Below, piece after piece: positions 11,401 through 24,945 of a stretch of 64,000 nucleotides of DNA. Both the position numbers and the translations under genes were made by a program. Each line of letters opens with the position of its first letter. The stretch's first letter is position 1. The DNA is from Phlebotomus papatasi (taxonomy: Eukaryota; Arthropoda; Insecta; Diptera; Psychodidae): positions 62,001 to 126,000 of the forward strand of contig NW_026604597.1 in NCBI RefSeq assembly GCF_024763615.1, read 5' to 3'. The notes under the pieces are model-generated. The model had not been told where the DNA came from, searched no databases, and saw only the letters and a list, made by a program, of their open reading frames with translations.

Positions 11401-13248
11401 AATCTTTAAAGTTGATTATCTCGAATAGTACGGCATAGAGGGGTCTCAAACTATGCATCCATTTAGAGCCCCCCTGAGGATAGATTTGTGCAAAATTTCA
11501 ATTGAAAATAAGCAAAATTGAATGAGAATTTCATAAGTATTTTAAAATTTTTAAAGTTGATTATCTCGAATAGTACGGGATAGAGGGGTCTCAAACTATG
11601 CACCCATTTAGAGCCCCCCTGAGGCTAGATTTGTGCAAAATTTCAATTGAAAATAAGCAAAATTGAATGAGAATTTCATAAGTGTTTTAAAATCTTTAAA
11701 GTTAATTATCTCGAATAGTATGGGATAGAGGGGTCTCAAATTATGCACCCATTTAGAGCCCCCCTGAGGCTAGATTTGTGCAAAATTTCAATTGAAAATA
11801 AGCAAAATTGAATGAGAATTTCATAAGTGTTTGAAAATCTTTAAAGTTGATTATCTCGAATAGTACGGGATAGAGGGGTCTCAAACTGTGCACCCATTCA
11901 GAGCCCCCCTGAGGCTAGATTTGTGCAAAATTTCAATTGAAAATAAGCAAAATTGAATGAGAATTTCATAAGTATTTTAAAATATTTAAAGTTGATTATC
12001 TCCAATAGTACGGGATAGAGGGGTCTCAAACTATGCATCCATTTAGAGCCGCCCTGAGGATAGATTTGTGCAAAATTTCAATTGAGAATAAGCAAAATTG
12101 AATGAGAATTTCATAAGTAATTTAAAATCTTTAAAGTTGATTATCTCGAATAGTACGGGATAGAGGGGTCTCAAACTATGCACCCATTTAGAGCCCCCCT
12201 GAGGCTAGATTTGTGCAAAATTTCAAATGAAAATAAGCAAAATTGAATGAGAATTTCATAAATGTTTAAAAATCTTTAAAGTTGATTATCTCGAATAGTA
12301 CGGGATAGAGGGGTCTCAAACTATGAACCCATTTAGAGCCCCCCTGAGGCTAGATTTGTGCAAAATTTCAATTGAAAATAAGCAAATTGAATGAGAATTT
12401 CATAAGTGTTTGAAAATCTTTAAAGTTGATTATCTCGAATAGTACGGGATAGAGGGGTCTCAAACTGTGCACCCATTCAGGGCCCCCCTGAGGCTAGATT
12501 TGTGCAAAATTTCAATTAAAAATAAGCAAAATTGAATGAGAATTTCATAAGTATTTTAAAATATTTAAAGTTGATTATCTCGAATAGTACTGGATAGAGG
12601 GGTCTCAAACTATGAATCCATTTAGAGCCCCCATGAGGATAGATTTGTGCAAAATTTCAATTGAAAATAAGCAAAATTGAATGAGAATTTCATAATTATT
12701 TTAAAATATTTAAAGTTGATTATCTCCAATAGTACGGGATAGAGGGGTCTCAAACTATGCATCCATTTAGAGCCGCCCTGAGGATAGATTTGTGCAAAAT
12801 TTCAATTGAGAATAAGCAAAATTGAATGAGAATTTCATAAGTATTTTAAAATCTTTAAAGTTGATTATCTCGAATAGTACGGGATAGAGGGGTCTCAAAC
12901 TATGCACCCATTTAGAGCCCCCCTGAGGCTAGATTTGTGCAAAATTTCAAATGAAAATAAGCAAAATTGAATGAGAATTTCATAAATGTTTAAAAATCTT
13001 TAAAGTTGATTATCTCGAATAGTACGGGATAGAGGGGTCTCAAACTATGAACCCATTTAGAGCCCCCCTGAGGCTAGATTTGTGCAAAATTTCAATTGAA
13101 AATAAGCAAAATTGAATGAGAATTTCATAAGTGTTTGAAAATCTTTAAAGTTGATTATCTCGAATAGTACGGGATAGAGGGGTCTCAAACTGTGCACCCA
13201 TTCAGAGCCCCCCTGATGATAGATTTGTGCAAAATTTCAATTGAAAAT

Positions 13249-16200
13249 AACCAAAATTGAATGAAAATTTCATAAATGTTTAAAAATCTTTAAATTTAAT
13301 TATCTCGAATAGTATGGGATAGAGGGTTCTCAAATTATGCACCCATTTAGAGCCCCCCTGAGGCTAGATTTGTGCAAAATTTCAATTGAAAATGAGCAAA
13401 ATTGAATGAGAATTTCATAAATGTTTAAAAATCTTTAAAGTTAATTATCTCGAATAGTACGGGATAGAGGGGTCTCAAACTGTGCACCCATTCAGAGCCC
13501 CCCTGATTATTTCGAATAGTACGGGATAGAGGGGTCTCAAACTGTGCATCCATTTAGAGCCAACCTGAGGATAGATTTGTGCAAAATTTCAATTGAAAAT
13601 AAGCAAAATTGAATGAAAATTTCATAAATGTTTAAAAATCTTTAAATTTAATTATCTCGAATAGTATGGGATAGAGGGTTCTCAAATTATGCACCCATTT
13701 AGAGCCCCCCTGAGGATAGATTTGTGCAAAATTTCAATTGAAAATAAGCAAAATTGAATGAGAATTTCATAAGTATTTTAAAATCTTTAAAGTTGATTAT
13801 TTCGAATAGTACGGGATAGAGGGGTCTCAAACTATGCATCCATTTAGAGCCAACCTGAGGATAGATTTGTGCAAAATTTCAATTGAAAATAAGCAAAATT
13901 GAATGAGAATTTCATAAATGTTTAAAAATCTTTAAATTTAATTATCTCGAATAGTATGGGATAGAGGGGTCTCAAATTATGCACCCATTTAGAGCCCCCC
14001 TGAGGCTAGATTTGTGCAAAATTTCAATTGAAAATAAGCAAAATTGAATGAGAATTTCGTAAATGTTTAAAAATCTTTAAATTTAATTATCTCGAATAGT
14101 ACGGGATAGAGGGGTCTCAAACTATGCACCCATTTAGAGCCAACCTGAGGATAGATTTGTGCAAAATTTCAATTGAAAATAAGCAAATTGAATGAGAATT
14201 TCATAAGTGTTTGAAAATCTTTAAAGTTGATTATCTCGAATAGTACGGGATAGAGGGGTCTCAAACTGTGCACCCATTCAGAGCCCCCCTGATGATAGAT
14301 TTGTGCAAAATTTCAATTGAAAATAAGCAAAATTGAATGAGAATTTCATTAGTGTTTGAAAATCTTTAAAGTTGATTATCTCGAATAGTACGGGATAGAG
14401 GGGTCTCAAACTATGCATCCATTTAGAGCCCCCCTGAGGATAGATTTGTGCAAAATTTCAATTGAAAATAAGCAAAATTGAATGAGAATTTCATTAGTGT
14501 TTGAAAATCTTTAAAGTTGATTATCTCGAATAGTACGGCATAGAGGGGTCTCAAACTATGCATCCATTTAGAGCCCCCCTGAGGATAGATTTGTGCAAAA
14601 TTTCAATTGAAAATAAGCAAAATTGAATGAGAATTTCATAAGTATTTTAAAATTTTTAAAGTTGATTATCTCGAATAGTACGGGATAGAGGGGTCTCAAA
14701 CTATGCACCCATTTAGAGCCCCCCTGAGGCTAGATTTGTGCAAAATTTCAATTGAAAATAAGCAAAATTGAATGAGAATTTCATAAGTGTTTTAAAATCT
14801 TTAAAGTTAATTATCTCGAATAGTATGGGATAGAGGGGTCTCAAATTATGCACCCATTTAGAGCCCCCCTGAGGCTAGATTTGTGCAAAATTTCAATTGA
14901 AAATAAGCAAAATTGAATGAGAATTTCATTAGTATTTTAAAATATTTAAAGTTGATTATCTCGAATAGTACTGGATAGAGGGGTCTCAAACTATGCATCC
15001 ATTTAGAGCCAACCTGAGGATAGATTTGTGCAAAATTTCAATTGAAAATAAGCAAAATTGAATGAGAATTTCATAAGTGTTTGAAAATCTTTAAAGTTGA
15101 TTATCTCGAATAGTACGGGATAGAGGGGTCTCAAACTGTGCACCCATTCAGAGCCAACCTGATGATAGATTTGTGCAAAATTTCAATTGAAAATAAGCAA
15201 AATTGAATGAGAATTTCATTAGTGTTTGAAAATCTTTAAAGTTGATTATCTCGAATAGTACGGGATAGAGGGGTCTCAAACTATGCATCCATTTAGAGCC
15301 CCCCTGAGGATAGATTTGTGCAAAATTTCAATTGAAAATAAGCAAAATTGAATGAGAATTTCATTAGTGTTTGAAAATCTTTAAAGTTGATTATCTCGAA
15401 TAGTACGGCATAGAGGGGTCTCAAACTATGCATCCATTTAGAGCCCCCCTGAGGATAGATTTGTGCAAAATTTCAATTGAAAATAAGCAAAATTGAATGA
15501 GAATTTCATAAGTATTTTAAAATTTTTAAAGTTGATTATCTCGAATAGTACGGGATAGAGGGGTCTCAAACTATGCACCCATTTAGAGCCCCCCTGAGGC
15601 TAGATTTGTGCAAAATTTCAATTGAAAATAAGCAAAATTGAATGAGAATTTCATAAGTGTTTTAAAATCTTTAAAGTTAATTATCTCGAATAGTATGGGA
15701 TAGAGGGGTCTCAAATTATGCACCCATTTAGAGCCCCCCTGAGGCTAGATTTGTGCAAAATTTCAATTGAAAATAAGCAAAATTGAATGAGAATTTCATA
15801 AGTGTTTGAAAATCTTTAAAGTTGATTATCTCGAATAGTACGGGATAGAGGGGTCTCAAACTGTGCACCCATTCAGAGCCCCCCTGAGGCTAGATTTGTG
15901 CAAAATTTCAATTGAAAATAAGCAAAATTGAATGAGAATTTCATAAGTATTTTAAAATATTTAAAGTTGATTATCTCCAATAGTACGGGATAGAGGGGTC
16001 TCAAACTATGCATCCATTTAGAGCCGCCCTGAGGATAGATTTGTGCAAAATTTCAATTGAGAATAAGCAAAATTGAATGAGAATTTCATAAGTAATTTAA
16101 AATCTTTAAAGTTGATTATCTCGAATAGTACGGGATAGAGGGGTCTCAAACTATGCACCCATTTAGACCCCCCCTGAGGCTAGATTTGTGCAAAATTTCA

Positions 16201-17266
16201 AATGAAAATAAGCAAAATTGAATGAGAATTTCATAAATGTTTAAAAATCTTTAAAGTTGATTATCTCGAATAGTACGGGATAGAGGGGTCTCAAACTATG
16301 AACCCATTTAGAGCCCCCCTGAGGCTAGATTTGTGCAAAATTTCAATTGAAAATAAGCAAATTGAATGAGAATTTCATAAGTGTTTGAAAATCTTTAAAG
16401 TTGATTATCTCGAATAGTACGGGATAGAGGGGTCTCAAACTGTGCACCCATTCAGGGCCCCCCTGAGGCTAGATTTGTGCAAAATTTCAATTAAAAATAA
16501 GCAAAATTGAATGAGAATTTCATAAGTATTTTAAAATATTTAAAGTTGATTATCTCGAATAGTACTGGATAGAGGGGTCTCAAACTATGAATCCATTTAG
16601 AGCCCCCATGAGGATAGATTTGTGCAAAATTTCAATTGAAAATAAGCAAAATTGAATGAGAATTTCATAATTATTTTAAAATATTTAAAGTTGATTATCT
16701 CCAATAGTACGGGATAGAGGGGTCTCAAACTATGCATCCATTTAGAGCCGCCCTGAGGATAGATTTGTGCAAAATTTCAATTGAGAATAAGCAAAATTGA
16801 ATGAGAATTTCATAAGTATTTTAAAATCTTTAAAGTTGATTATCTCGAATAGTACGGGATAGAGGGGTCTCAAACTATGCACCCATTTAGAGCCCCCCTG
16901 AGGCTAGATTTGTGCAAAATTTCAAATGAAAATAAGCAAAATTGAATGAGAATTTCATAAATGTTTAAAAATCTTTAAAGTTGATTATCTCGAATAGTAC
17001 GGGATAGAGGGGTCTCAAACTATGAACCCATTTAGAGCCCCCCTGAGGCTAGATTTGTGCAAAATTTCAATTGAAAATAAGCAAAATTGAATGACAATTT
17101 CATAAGTGTTTGAAAATCTTTAAAGTTGATTATCTCGAATAGTACGGGATAGAGGGGTCTCAAACTGTGCACCCATTCAGAGCCCCCCTGAGTTGATTAT
17201 CTCGAATAGTACGGGATAGAGGGGTCTCAAACTGTGATAGATTTGTGCAAAATTTCAATTGAAAAT
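13249..17266. repeat. Large HOR block of about 4.0 kb, copy A
   Basis: Starts at a monomer with AATAACCAAAATTG (13249). The same variant recurs at 8901 and 17267. Downstream markers keep order in the next copy: TTTCGTAAATG at 14056 and 18074 (offset 4018), CGGCATAG at 15406 and 19570 (offset 4164), and the one-base-shorter AAGCAAATTG at 16355 and 20519 (offset 4164). The step from 4018 to about 4164 reflects one extra monomer, carrying CTCTAATAG, near 18.25 kb. Boundaries are approximate. Confidence 0.75.
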
Positions 17267-20200
17267 AACCAAAATTGAATGAAAATTTCATAAATGTTTA
17301 AAAATCTTTAAATTTAATTATCTCGAATAGTATGGGATAGAGGGTTCTCAAATTATGCACCCATTTAGAGCCCCCCTGAGGCTAGATTTGTGCAAAATTT
17401 CAATTGAAAATGAGCAAAATTGAATGAGAATTTCATAAATGTTTAAAAATCTTTAAAGTTAATTATCTCGAATAGTACGGGATAGAGGGGTCTCAAACTG
17501 TGCACCCATTCAGAGCCCCCCTGATTATTTCGAATAGTACGGGATAGAGGGGTCTCAAACTGTGCATCCATTTAGAGCCAACCTGAGGATAGATTTGTGC
17601 AAAATTTCAATTGAAAATAAGCAAAATTGAATGAAAATTTCATAAATGTTTAAAAATCTTTAAATTTAATTATCTCGAATAGTATGGGATAGAGGGTTCT
17701 CAAATTATGCACCCATTTAGAGCCCCCCTGAGGATAGATTTGTGCAAAATTTCAATTGAAAATAAGCAAAATTGAATGAGAATTTCATAAGTATTTTAAA
17801 ATCTTTAAAGTTGATTATTTCGAATAGTACGGGATAGAGGGGTCTCAAACTATGCATCCATTTAGAGCCAACCTGAGGATAGATTTGTGCAAAATTTCAA
17901 TTGAAAATAAGCAAAATTGAATGAGAATTTCATAAATGTTTAAAAATCTTTAAATTTAATTATCTCGAATAGTATGGGATAGAGGGGTCTCAAATTATGC
18001 ACCCATTTAGAGCCCCCCTGAGGCTAGATTTGTGCAAAATTTCAATTGAAAATAAGCAAAATTGAATGAGAATTTCGTAAATGTTTAAAAATCTTTAAAT
18101 TTAATTATCTCGAATAGTACGGGATAGAGGGGTCTCAAACTATGCACCCATTTAGAGCCCCCCTGAGGCTAGATTTGTGCAAAATTTCAAATGAAAATAA
18201 GCAAAATTGAATGAGAATTTCATAAATGTTTAAAAATCTTTAAAGTTGATTATCTCTAATAGTACGGGATAGAGGGGTCTCAAACTATGCACCCATTTAG
18301 AGCCCCCCTGAGGCTAGATTTGTGCAAAATTTCAATTGAAAATAAGCAAATTGAATGAGAATTTCATAAGTGTTTGAAAATCTTTAAAGTTGATTATCTC
18401 GAATAGTACGGGATAGAGGGGTCTCAAACTGTGCACCCATTCAGGGCCCCCCTGAGGCTAGATTTGTGCAAAATTTCAATTAAAAATAAGCAAAATTGAA
18501 TGAGAATTTCATAAGTATTTTAAAATATTTAAAGTTGATTATCTCCAATAGTACGGGATAGAGGGGTCTCAAACTATGCATCCATTTAGAGCCGCCCTGA
18601 GGATAGATTTGTGCAAAATTTCAATTGAGAATAAGCAAAATTGAATGAGAATTTCATAAGTATTTTAAAATCTTTAAAGTTGATTATCTCGAATAGTACG
18701 GGATAGAGGGGTCTCAAACTATGCACCCATTTAGAGCCCCCCTGAGGCTAGATTTGTGCAAAATTTCAAATGAAAATAAGCAAAATTGAATGAGAATTTC
18801 ATAAATGTTTAAAAATCTTTAAAGTTGATTATCTCGAATAGTACGGGATAGAGGGGTCTCAAACTATGAACCCATTTAGAGCCCCCCCTGAGGCTAGATT
18901 TGTGCAAAATTTCAATTGAAAATAAGCAAAATTGAATGAGAATTTCATAAGTGTTTGAAAATCTTTAAAGTTGATTATCTCGAATAGTACGGGATAGAGG
19001 GGTCTCAAACTGTGCACCCATTCAGAGCCCCCCTGATGATAGATTTGTGCAAAATTTCAATTGAAAATAAGCAAAATTGAATGAGAATTTCATTAGCATT
19101 TTAAAATATTTAAAGTTGATTATCTCGAATAGTACGGGATAGAGGGGTCTCAAACTATGCATCCATTTAGAGCCAACCTGAGGATAGATTTGTGCAAAAT
19201 TTCAATTGAAAATAAGCAAAATTGAATGAGAATTTCATAAGTGTTTGAAAATCTTTAAAGTTGATTATCTCGAATAGTACGGGATAGAGGGGTCTGAAAC
19301 TGTGCACCCATTCAGAGCCCCCCTGATGATAGATTTGTGCAAAATTTCAATTGAAAATAAGCAAAATTGAATGAGAATTTCATTAGTGTTTGAAAATCTT
19401 TAAAGTTGATTATCTCGAATAGTACGGGATAGAGGGGTCTCAAACTATGCATCCATTTAGAGCCCCCCTGAGGATAGATTTGTGCAAAATTTCAATTGAA
19501 AATAAGCAAAATTGAATGAGAATTTCATTAGTGTTTGAAAATCTTTAAAGTTGATTATCTCGAATAGTACGGCATAGAGGGGTCTCAAACTATGCATCCA
19601 TTTAGAGCCCCCCTGAGGATAGATTTGTGCAAAATTTCAATTGAAAATAAGCAAAATTGAATGAGAATTTCATAAGTATTTTAAAATTTTTAAAGTTGAT
19701 TATCTCGAATAGTACGGGATAGAGGGGTCTCAAACTATGCACCCATTTAGAGCCCCCCTGAGGCTAGATTTGTGCAAAATTTCAATTGAAAATAAGCAAA
19801 ATTGAATGAGAATTTCATAAGTGTTTTAAAATCTTTAAAGTTAATTATCTCGAATAGTATGGGATAGAGGGGTCTCAAATTATGCACCCATTTAGAGCCC
19901 CCCTGAGGCTAGATTTGTGCAAAATTTCAATTGAAAATAAGCAAAATTGAATGAGAATTTCATAAGTGTTTGAAAATCTTTAAAGTTGATTATCTCGAAT
20001 AGTACGGGATAGAGGGGTCTCAAACTGTGCACCCATTCAGAGCCCCCCTGAGGCTAGATTTGTGCAAAATTTCAATTGAAAATAAGCAAAATTGAATGAG
20101 AATTTCATAAGAATTTTAAAATATTTAAAGTTGATTATCTCCAATAGTACGGGATAGAGGGGTCTCAAACTATGCATCCATTTAGAGCCGCCCTGAGGAT

Positions 20201-21200
20201 AGATTTGTGCTAAATTTCAATTGAGAATAAGCAAAATTGAATGAGAATTTCATAAGTAATTTAAAATCTTTAAAGTTGATTATCTCGAATAGTACGGGAT
20301 AGAGGGGTCTCAAACTATGCACCCATTTAGACCCCCCCTGAGGCTAGATTTGTGCAAAATTTCAAATGAAAATAAGCAAAATTGAATGAGAATTTCATAA
20401 ATGTTTAAAAATCTTTAAAGTTGATTATCTCGAATAGTACGGGATAGAGGGGTCTCAAACTATGAACCCATTTAGAGCCCCCCTGAGGCTAGATTTGTGC
20501 AAAATTTCAATTGAAAATAAGCAAATTGAATGAGAATTTCATAAGTGTTTGAAAATCTTTAAAGTTGATTATCTCGAATAGTACGGGATAGAGGGGTCTC
20601 AAACTGTGCACCCATTCAGGGCCCCCCTGAGGCTAGATTTGTGCAAAATTTCAATTAAAAATAAGCAAAATTGAATGAGAATTTCATAAGTATTTTAAAA
20701 TATTTAAAGTTGATTATCTCGAATAGTACTGGATAGAGGGGTCTCAAACTATGAATCCATTTAGAGCCCCCATGAGGATAGATTTGTGCAAAATTTCAAT
20801 TGAAAATAAGCAAAATTGAATGAGAATTTCATAAGTATTTTAAAATATTTAAAGTTGATTATCTCCAATAGTACGGGATAGAGGGGTCTCAAACTATGCA
20901 TCCATTTAGAGCCGCCCTGAGGATAGATTTGTGCAAAATTTCAATTGAGAATAAGCAAAATTGAATGAGAATTTCATAAGTATTTTAAAATCTTTAAAGT
21001 TGATTATCTCGAATAGTACGGGATAGAGGGGTCTCAAACTATGCACCCATTTAGAGCCCCCCTGAGGCTAGATTTGTGCAAAATTTCAAATGAAAATAAG
21101 CAAAATTGAATGAGAATTTCATAAATGTTTAAAAATCTTTAAAGTTGATTATCTCGAATAGTACGGGATAGAGGGGTCTCAAACTATGAACCCATTTAGA
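17267..21200. repeat. Large HOR block, copy B
   Basis: Parallel to 13249-17266 with the marker offsets given there. Its distal part overlaps the start of a younger 1159-bp tandem duplication. The CGGCATAG part is repeated once more at 23048 (offset 3478, about 24 monomers). Confidence 0.7.
20042..21200. repeat. Recent 8-mer duplication, unit 1 (1159 bp)
   Basis: Eight monomers, one of them 144 bp. Private variants are shared only with the next unit: AAGAATTTTAAAATA in the first monomer, TGTGCTAAATTT at about 20211 and GACCCCCCC. The upstream boundary is where the two copies stop agreeing (CATTCAG versus CATTTAG). Confidence 0.85.
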
Positions 21201-22359
21201 GCCCCCCTGAGGCTAGATTTGTGCAAAATTTCAATTGAAAATAAGCAAAATTGAATGAGAATTTCATAAGAATTTTAAAATATTTAAAGTTGATTATCTC
21301 CAATAGTACGGGATAGAGGGGTCTCAAACTATGCATCCATTTAGAGCCGCCCTGAGGATAGATTTGTGCTAAATTTCAATTGAGAATAAGCAAAATTGAA
21401 TGAGAATTTCATAAGTAATTTAAAATCTTTAAAGTTGATTATCTCGAATAGTACGGGATAGAGGGGTCTCAAACTATGCACCCATTTAGACCCCCCCTGA
21501 GGCTAGATTTGTGCAAAATTTCAAATGAAAATAAGCAAAATTGAATGAGAATTTCATAAATGTTTAAAAATCTTTAAAGTTGATTATCTCGAATAGTACG
21601 GGATAGAGGGGTCTCAAACTATGAACCCATTTAGAGCCCCCCTGAGGCTAGATTTGTGCAAAATTTCAATTGAAAATAAGCAAATTGAATGAGAATTTCA
21701 TAAGTGTTTGAAAATCTTTAAAGTTGATTATCTCGAATAGTACGGGATAGAGGGGTCTCAAACTGTGCACCCATTCAGGGCCCCCCTGAGGCTAGATTTG
21801 TGCAAAATTTCAATTAAAAATAAGCAAAATTGAATGAGAATTTCATAAGTATTTTAAAATATTTAAAGTTGATTATCTCGAATAGTACTGGATAGAGGGG
21901 TCTCAAACTATGAATCCATTTAGAGCCCCCATGAGGATAGATTTGTGCAAAATTTCAATTGAAAATAAGCAAAATTGAATGAGAATTTCATAAGTATTTT
22001 AAAATATTTAAAGTTGATTATCTCCAATAGTACGGGATAGAGGGGTCTCAAACTATGCATCCATTTAGAGCCGCCCTGAGGATAGATTTGTGCAAAATTT
22101 CAATTGAGAATAAGCAAAATTGAATGAGAATTTCATAAGTATTTTAAAATCTTTAAAGTTGATTATCTCGAATAGTACGGGATAGAGGGGTCTCAAACTA
22201 TGCACCCATTTAGAGCCCCCCTGAGGCTAGATTTGTGCAAAATTTCAAATGAAAATAAGCAAAATTGAATGAGAATTTCATAAATGTTTAAAAATCTTTA
22301 AAGTTGATTATCTCGAATAGTACGGGATAGAGGGGTCTCAAACTATGAACCCATTTAGA
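21201..22359. repeat. Recent 8-mer duplication, unit 2 (1159 bp)
   Basis: Tandem copy of the preceding unit. TGTGCTAAATTT is at 21370 (20211 + 1159), AAGCAAATTG at 21678 (20519 + 1159) and TATGAACC at 22344 (21185 + 1159). I noticed no differences on reading. Confidence 0.85.
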
Positions 22360-24432
22360 GCCCCCCTGAGGCTAGATTTGTGCAAAATTTCAATTGAAAA
22401 TAAGCAAAATTGAATGAGAATTTCATAAGTGTTTGAAAATCTTTAAAGTTGATTATCTCGAATAGTACGGGATAGAGGGGTCTCAAACTGTGCACCCATT
22501 CAGAGCCCCCCTGATGATAGATTTGTGCAAAATTTCAATTGAAAATAAGCAAAATTGAATGAGAATTTCATTAGTATTTTAAAATATTTAAAGTTGATTA
22601 TCTCGAATAGTATGGGATAGAGGGGTCTCAAACTATGCATCCATTTAGAGCCAACCTGAGGATAGATTTGTGCAAAATTTCAATTGAAAATAAGCAAAAT
22701 TGAATGAGAATTTCATAAGTGTTTGAAAATCTTTAAAGTTGATTATCTCGAATAGTACGGGATAGAGGGGTCTCAAACTGTGCACCCATTCAGAGCCCCC
22801 CTGATGACAGATTTGTGCAAAATTTCAATTGAAAATAAGCAAAATTGAATGAGAATTTCATTAGTGTTTGAAAATCTTTAAAGTTGATTATCTCGAATAG
22901 TACGGGATAGAGGGGTCTCAAACTATGCATCCATTTAGAGCCCCCCTGAGGATAGATTTGTGCAAAATTTCAATTGAAAATAAGCAAAATTGAATGAGAA
23001 TTTCATTAGTGTTTGAAAATCTTTAAAGTTGATTATCTCGAATAGTACGGCATAGAGGGGTCTCAAACTATGCATCCATTTAGAGCCCCCCTGAGGATAG
23101 ATTTGTGCAAAATTTCAATTGAAAATAAGCAAAATTGAATGAGAATTTCATAAGTATTTTAAAATTTTTAAAGTTGATTATCTCGAATAGTACGGGATAG
23201 AGGGGTCTCAAACTATGCACCCATTTAGAGCCCCCCTGAGGCTAGATTTGTGCAAAATTTCAATTGAAAATAAGCAAAATTGAATGAGAATTTCATAAGT
23301 GTTTTAAAATCTTTAAAGTTAATTATCTCGAATAGTATGGGATAGAGGGGTCTCAAATTATGCACCCATTTAGAGCCCCCCTGAGGCTAGATTTGTGCAA
23401 AATTTCAATTGAAAATAAGCAAAATTGAATGAGAATTTCATAAGTGTTTGAAAATCTTTAAAGTTGATTATCTCGAATAGTACGGGATAGAGGGGTCTCA
23501 AACTGTGCACCCATTCAGAGCCCCCCTGAGGCTAGATTTGTGCAAAATTTCAATTGAAAATAAGCAAAATTGAATGAGAATTTCATAAGTATTTTAAAAT
23601 ATTTAAAGTTGATTATCTCCAATAGTACGGGATAGAGGGGTCTCAAACTATGCATCCATTTAGAGCCGCCCTGAGGATAGATTTGTGCAAAATTTCAATT
23701 GAGAATAAGCAAAATTGAATGAGAATTTCATAAGTAATTTAAAATCTTTAAAGTTGATTATCTCGAATAGTACGGGATAGAGGGGTCTCAAACTATGCAC
23801 CCATTTAGAGCCCCCCTGAGGCTAGATTTGTGCAAAATTTCAAATGAAAATAAGCAAAATTGAATGAGAATTTCATAAATGTTTAAAAATCTTTAAAGTT
23901 GATTATCTCGAATAGTACGGGATAGAGGGGTCTCAAACTATGAACCCATTTAGAGCCCCCCTGAGGCTAGATTTGTGCAAAATTTCAATTGAAAATAAGC
24001 AAAATTGAATGAGAATTTCATAAGTGTTTGAAAATCTTTAAAGTTGATTATCTCGAATAGTACGGGATAGAGGGGTCTCAAACTGTGCACCCATTCAGAG
24101 CCCCCCTGATGATAGATTTGTGCAAAATTTCAATTGAAAATAAGCAAAATTGAATGAGAATTTCATTAGTATTTTAAAATATTTAAAGTTGATTATCTCG
24201 AATAGTACTGGATAGAGGGGTCTTAAACTATGCATCCATTTAGAGCCAACCTGAGGATAGATTTGTGCAAAATTTCAATTGAAAATAAGCAAAATTGAAT
24301 GAGAATTTCATAAGTGTTTGAAAATCTTTAAAGTTGATTATCTCGAATAGTATGGGATAGAAGGGTCTCAAATTATGCACCCATTTAGAGCCCCCCTGAG
24401 GCTAGATTTGTGCAAAATTTCAATTGAAAATA

Positions 24433-24498
24433 TAGTAAGGCCATGTAACTCCGACGATTGCAAAACTCGGATGCCGCGACCGATTTAACTCGGATACA
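24433..24498 (+). repeat. Left terminal and subterminal inverted repeats of the pogo-like element
   Basis: The terminal TAGTAA matches the inverted right end. At base 13 GTAA follows in both ends, leading into CTCCG on the left and TCCGG on the right. Inside are two related motifs: GTAACTCCG (24445-24453) paired with CTCGGATGC (24466-24474), and TAACTCGGATA (24486-24496). These are plausible transposase binding sites. Confidence 0.65.
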
Positions 24499-24728
24499 TC
24501 CACTTAAAATGTAATTTATATTTTTATTTCTGTAATTAATTACTGAAGTATCATAATATAACTATTCTACTTTAAGAAAAACCAAAAATTATATTTTTAT
24601 CGGTTTAATTAGTGGGTACAAGAAATATTTTTTAAGCTCGGGTCAGCTGGGTTGTGTACTAAAAATTTAATTTCTGAGAAAATTTTGCTGTTGACAGCTC
24701 GTCGCTGGAAAAAGTTTAGTGTTTTTTC

Positions 24729-24735
24729 TATATAA
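24729..24735 (+). promoter_or_regulatory. Candidate TATA box of the transposase gene
   Basis: TATATAA lies 60 bp upstream of a splice donor and about 215 bp upstream of the transposase ATG. A transcript starting some 25-30 bp downstream would give a short non-coding first exon of about 35-40 bases. Position and sequence only; AT-rich context makes chance matches likely. Confidence 0.3.
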
Positions 24736-24795
24736 TAAAACATTATTTGCAATCAAAATTATTAATAAAAGTTAGTGTAGTTATTGATCTACAAG

Positions 24796-24945
24796 GTGAG
24801 TAAGAGTTTATTGATAATATATTAATAATACATACAGAAATAAGTGATTTTTGTGAATGTTTACATTTCGATGCATGTCGGATGCGGTGAAAGTCAATGT
24901 TTTGGTTCAGAATTTGCATTGTTCAGGACTCTTTTTCTGTTTCAG
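24796..24945 (+). other. Predicted 150-bp intron in the transposase 5' leader
   Basis: The donor ACAAG/GTGAGTAAG is close to the metazoan consensus. The acceptor is a pyrimidine tract ending TTTCTGTTTCAG immediately before ATGCC at 24946. Splicing would place the start codon at the first base of exon 2. The open frame running through the intron from 24844 is therefore probably not translated. Confidence 0.6.

Larger units (their letters stand above)
1..24432. repeat. 145-bp satellite array, block 1 (about 168 monomers)
   Basis: Head-to-tail copies of a 145-bp monomer. Taking GTCTC as position 1, monomers start at 1, 146, 291, 436, 581 and 726. The monomer is about 34% GC, with its GC concentrated in positions 10-40 and 123-145. 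Positions 25-33 are a hypervariable block whose alleles include CCCCCC, CCAACC, CCGCCC and a 5-C form that makes the monomer 144 bp. Positions 54-65 are a perfect 12-bp palindrome (TTTCAATTGAAA). The octamer GCAAAATT occurs twice per monomer, 22 bp apart (48-55 and 70-77). The only consensus CpGs are at 125-126 and 134-135. The block ends with the TA duplicated by the transposon insertion. Minus-strand open frames of up to 94 codons are by-products of the repeat and are not genes. Confidence 0.98.

Noticed and set aside
1..24432. CRISPR array
   Set aside because: Repeat units abut directly with no unique spacers, the period is 145 bp, and the transposons are eukaryotic in type.
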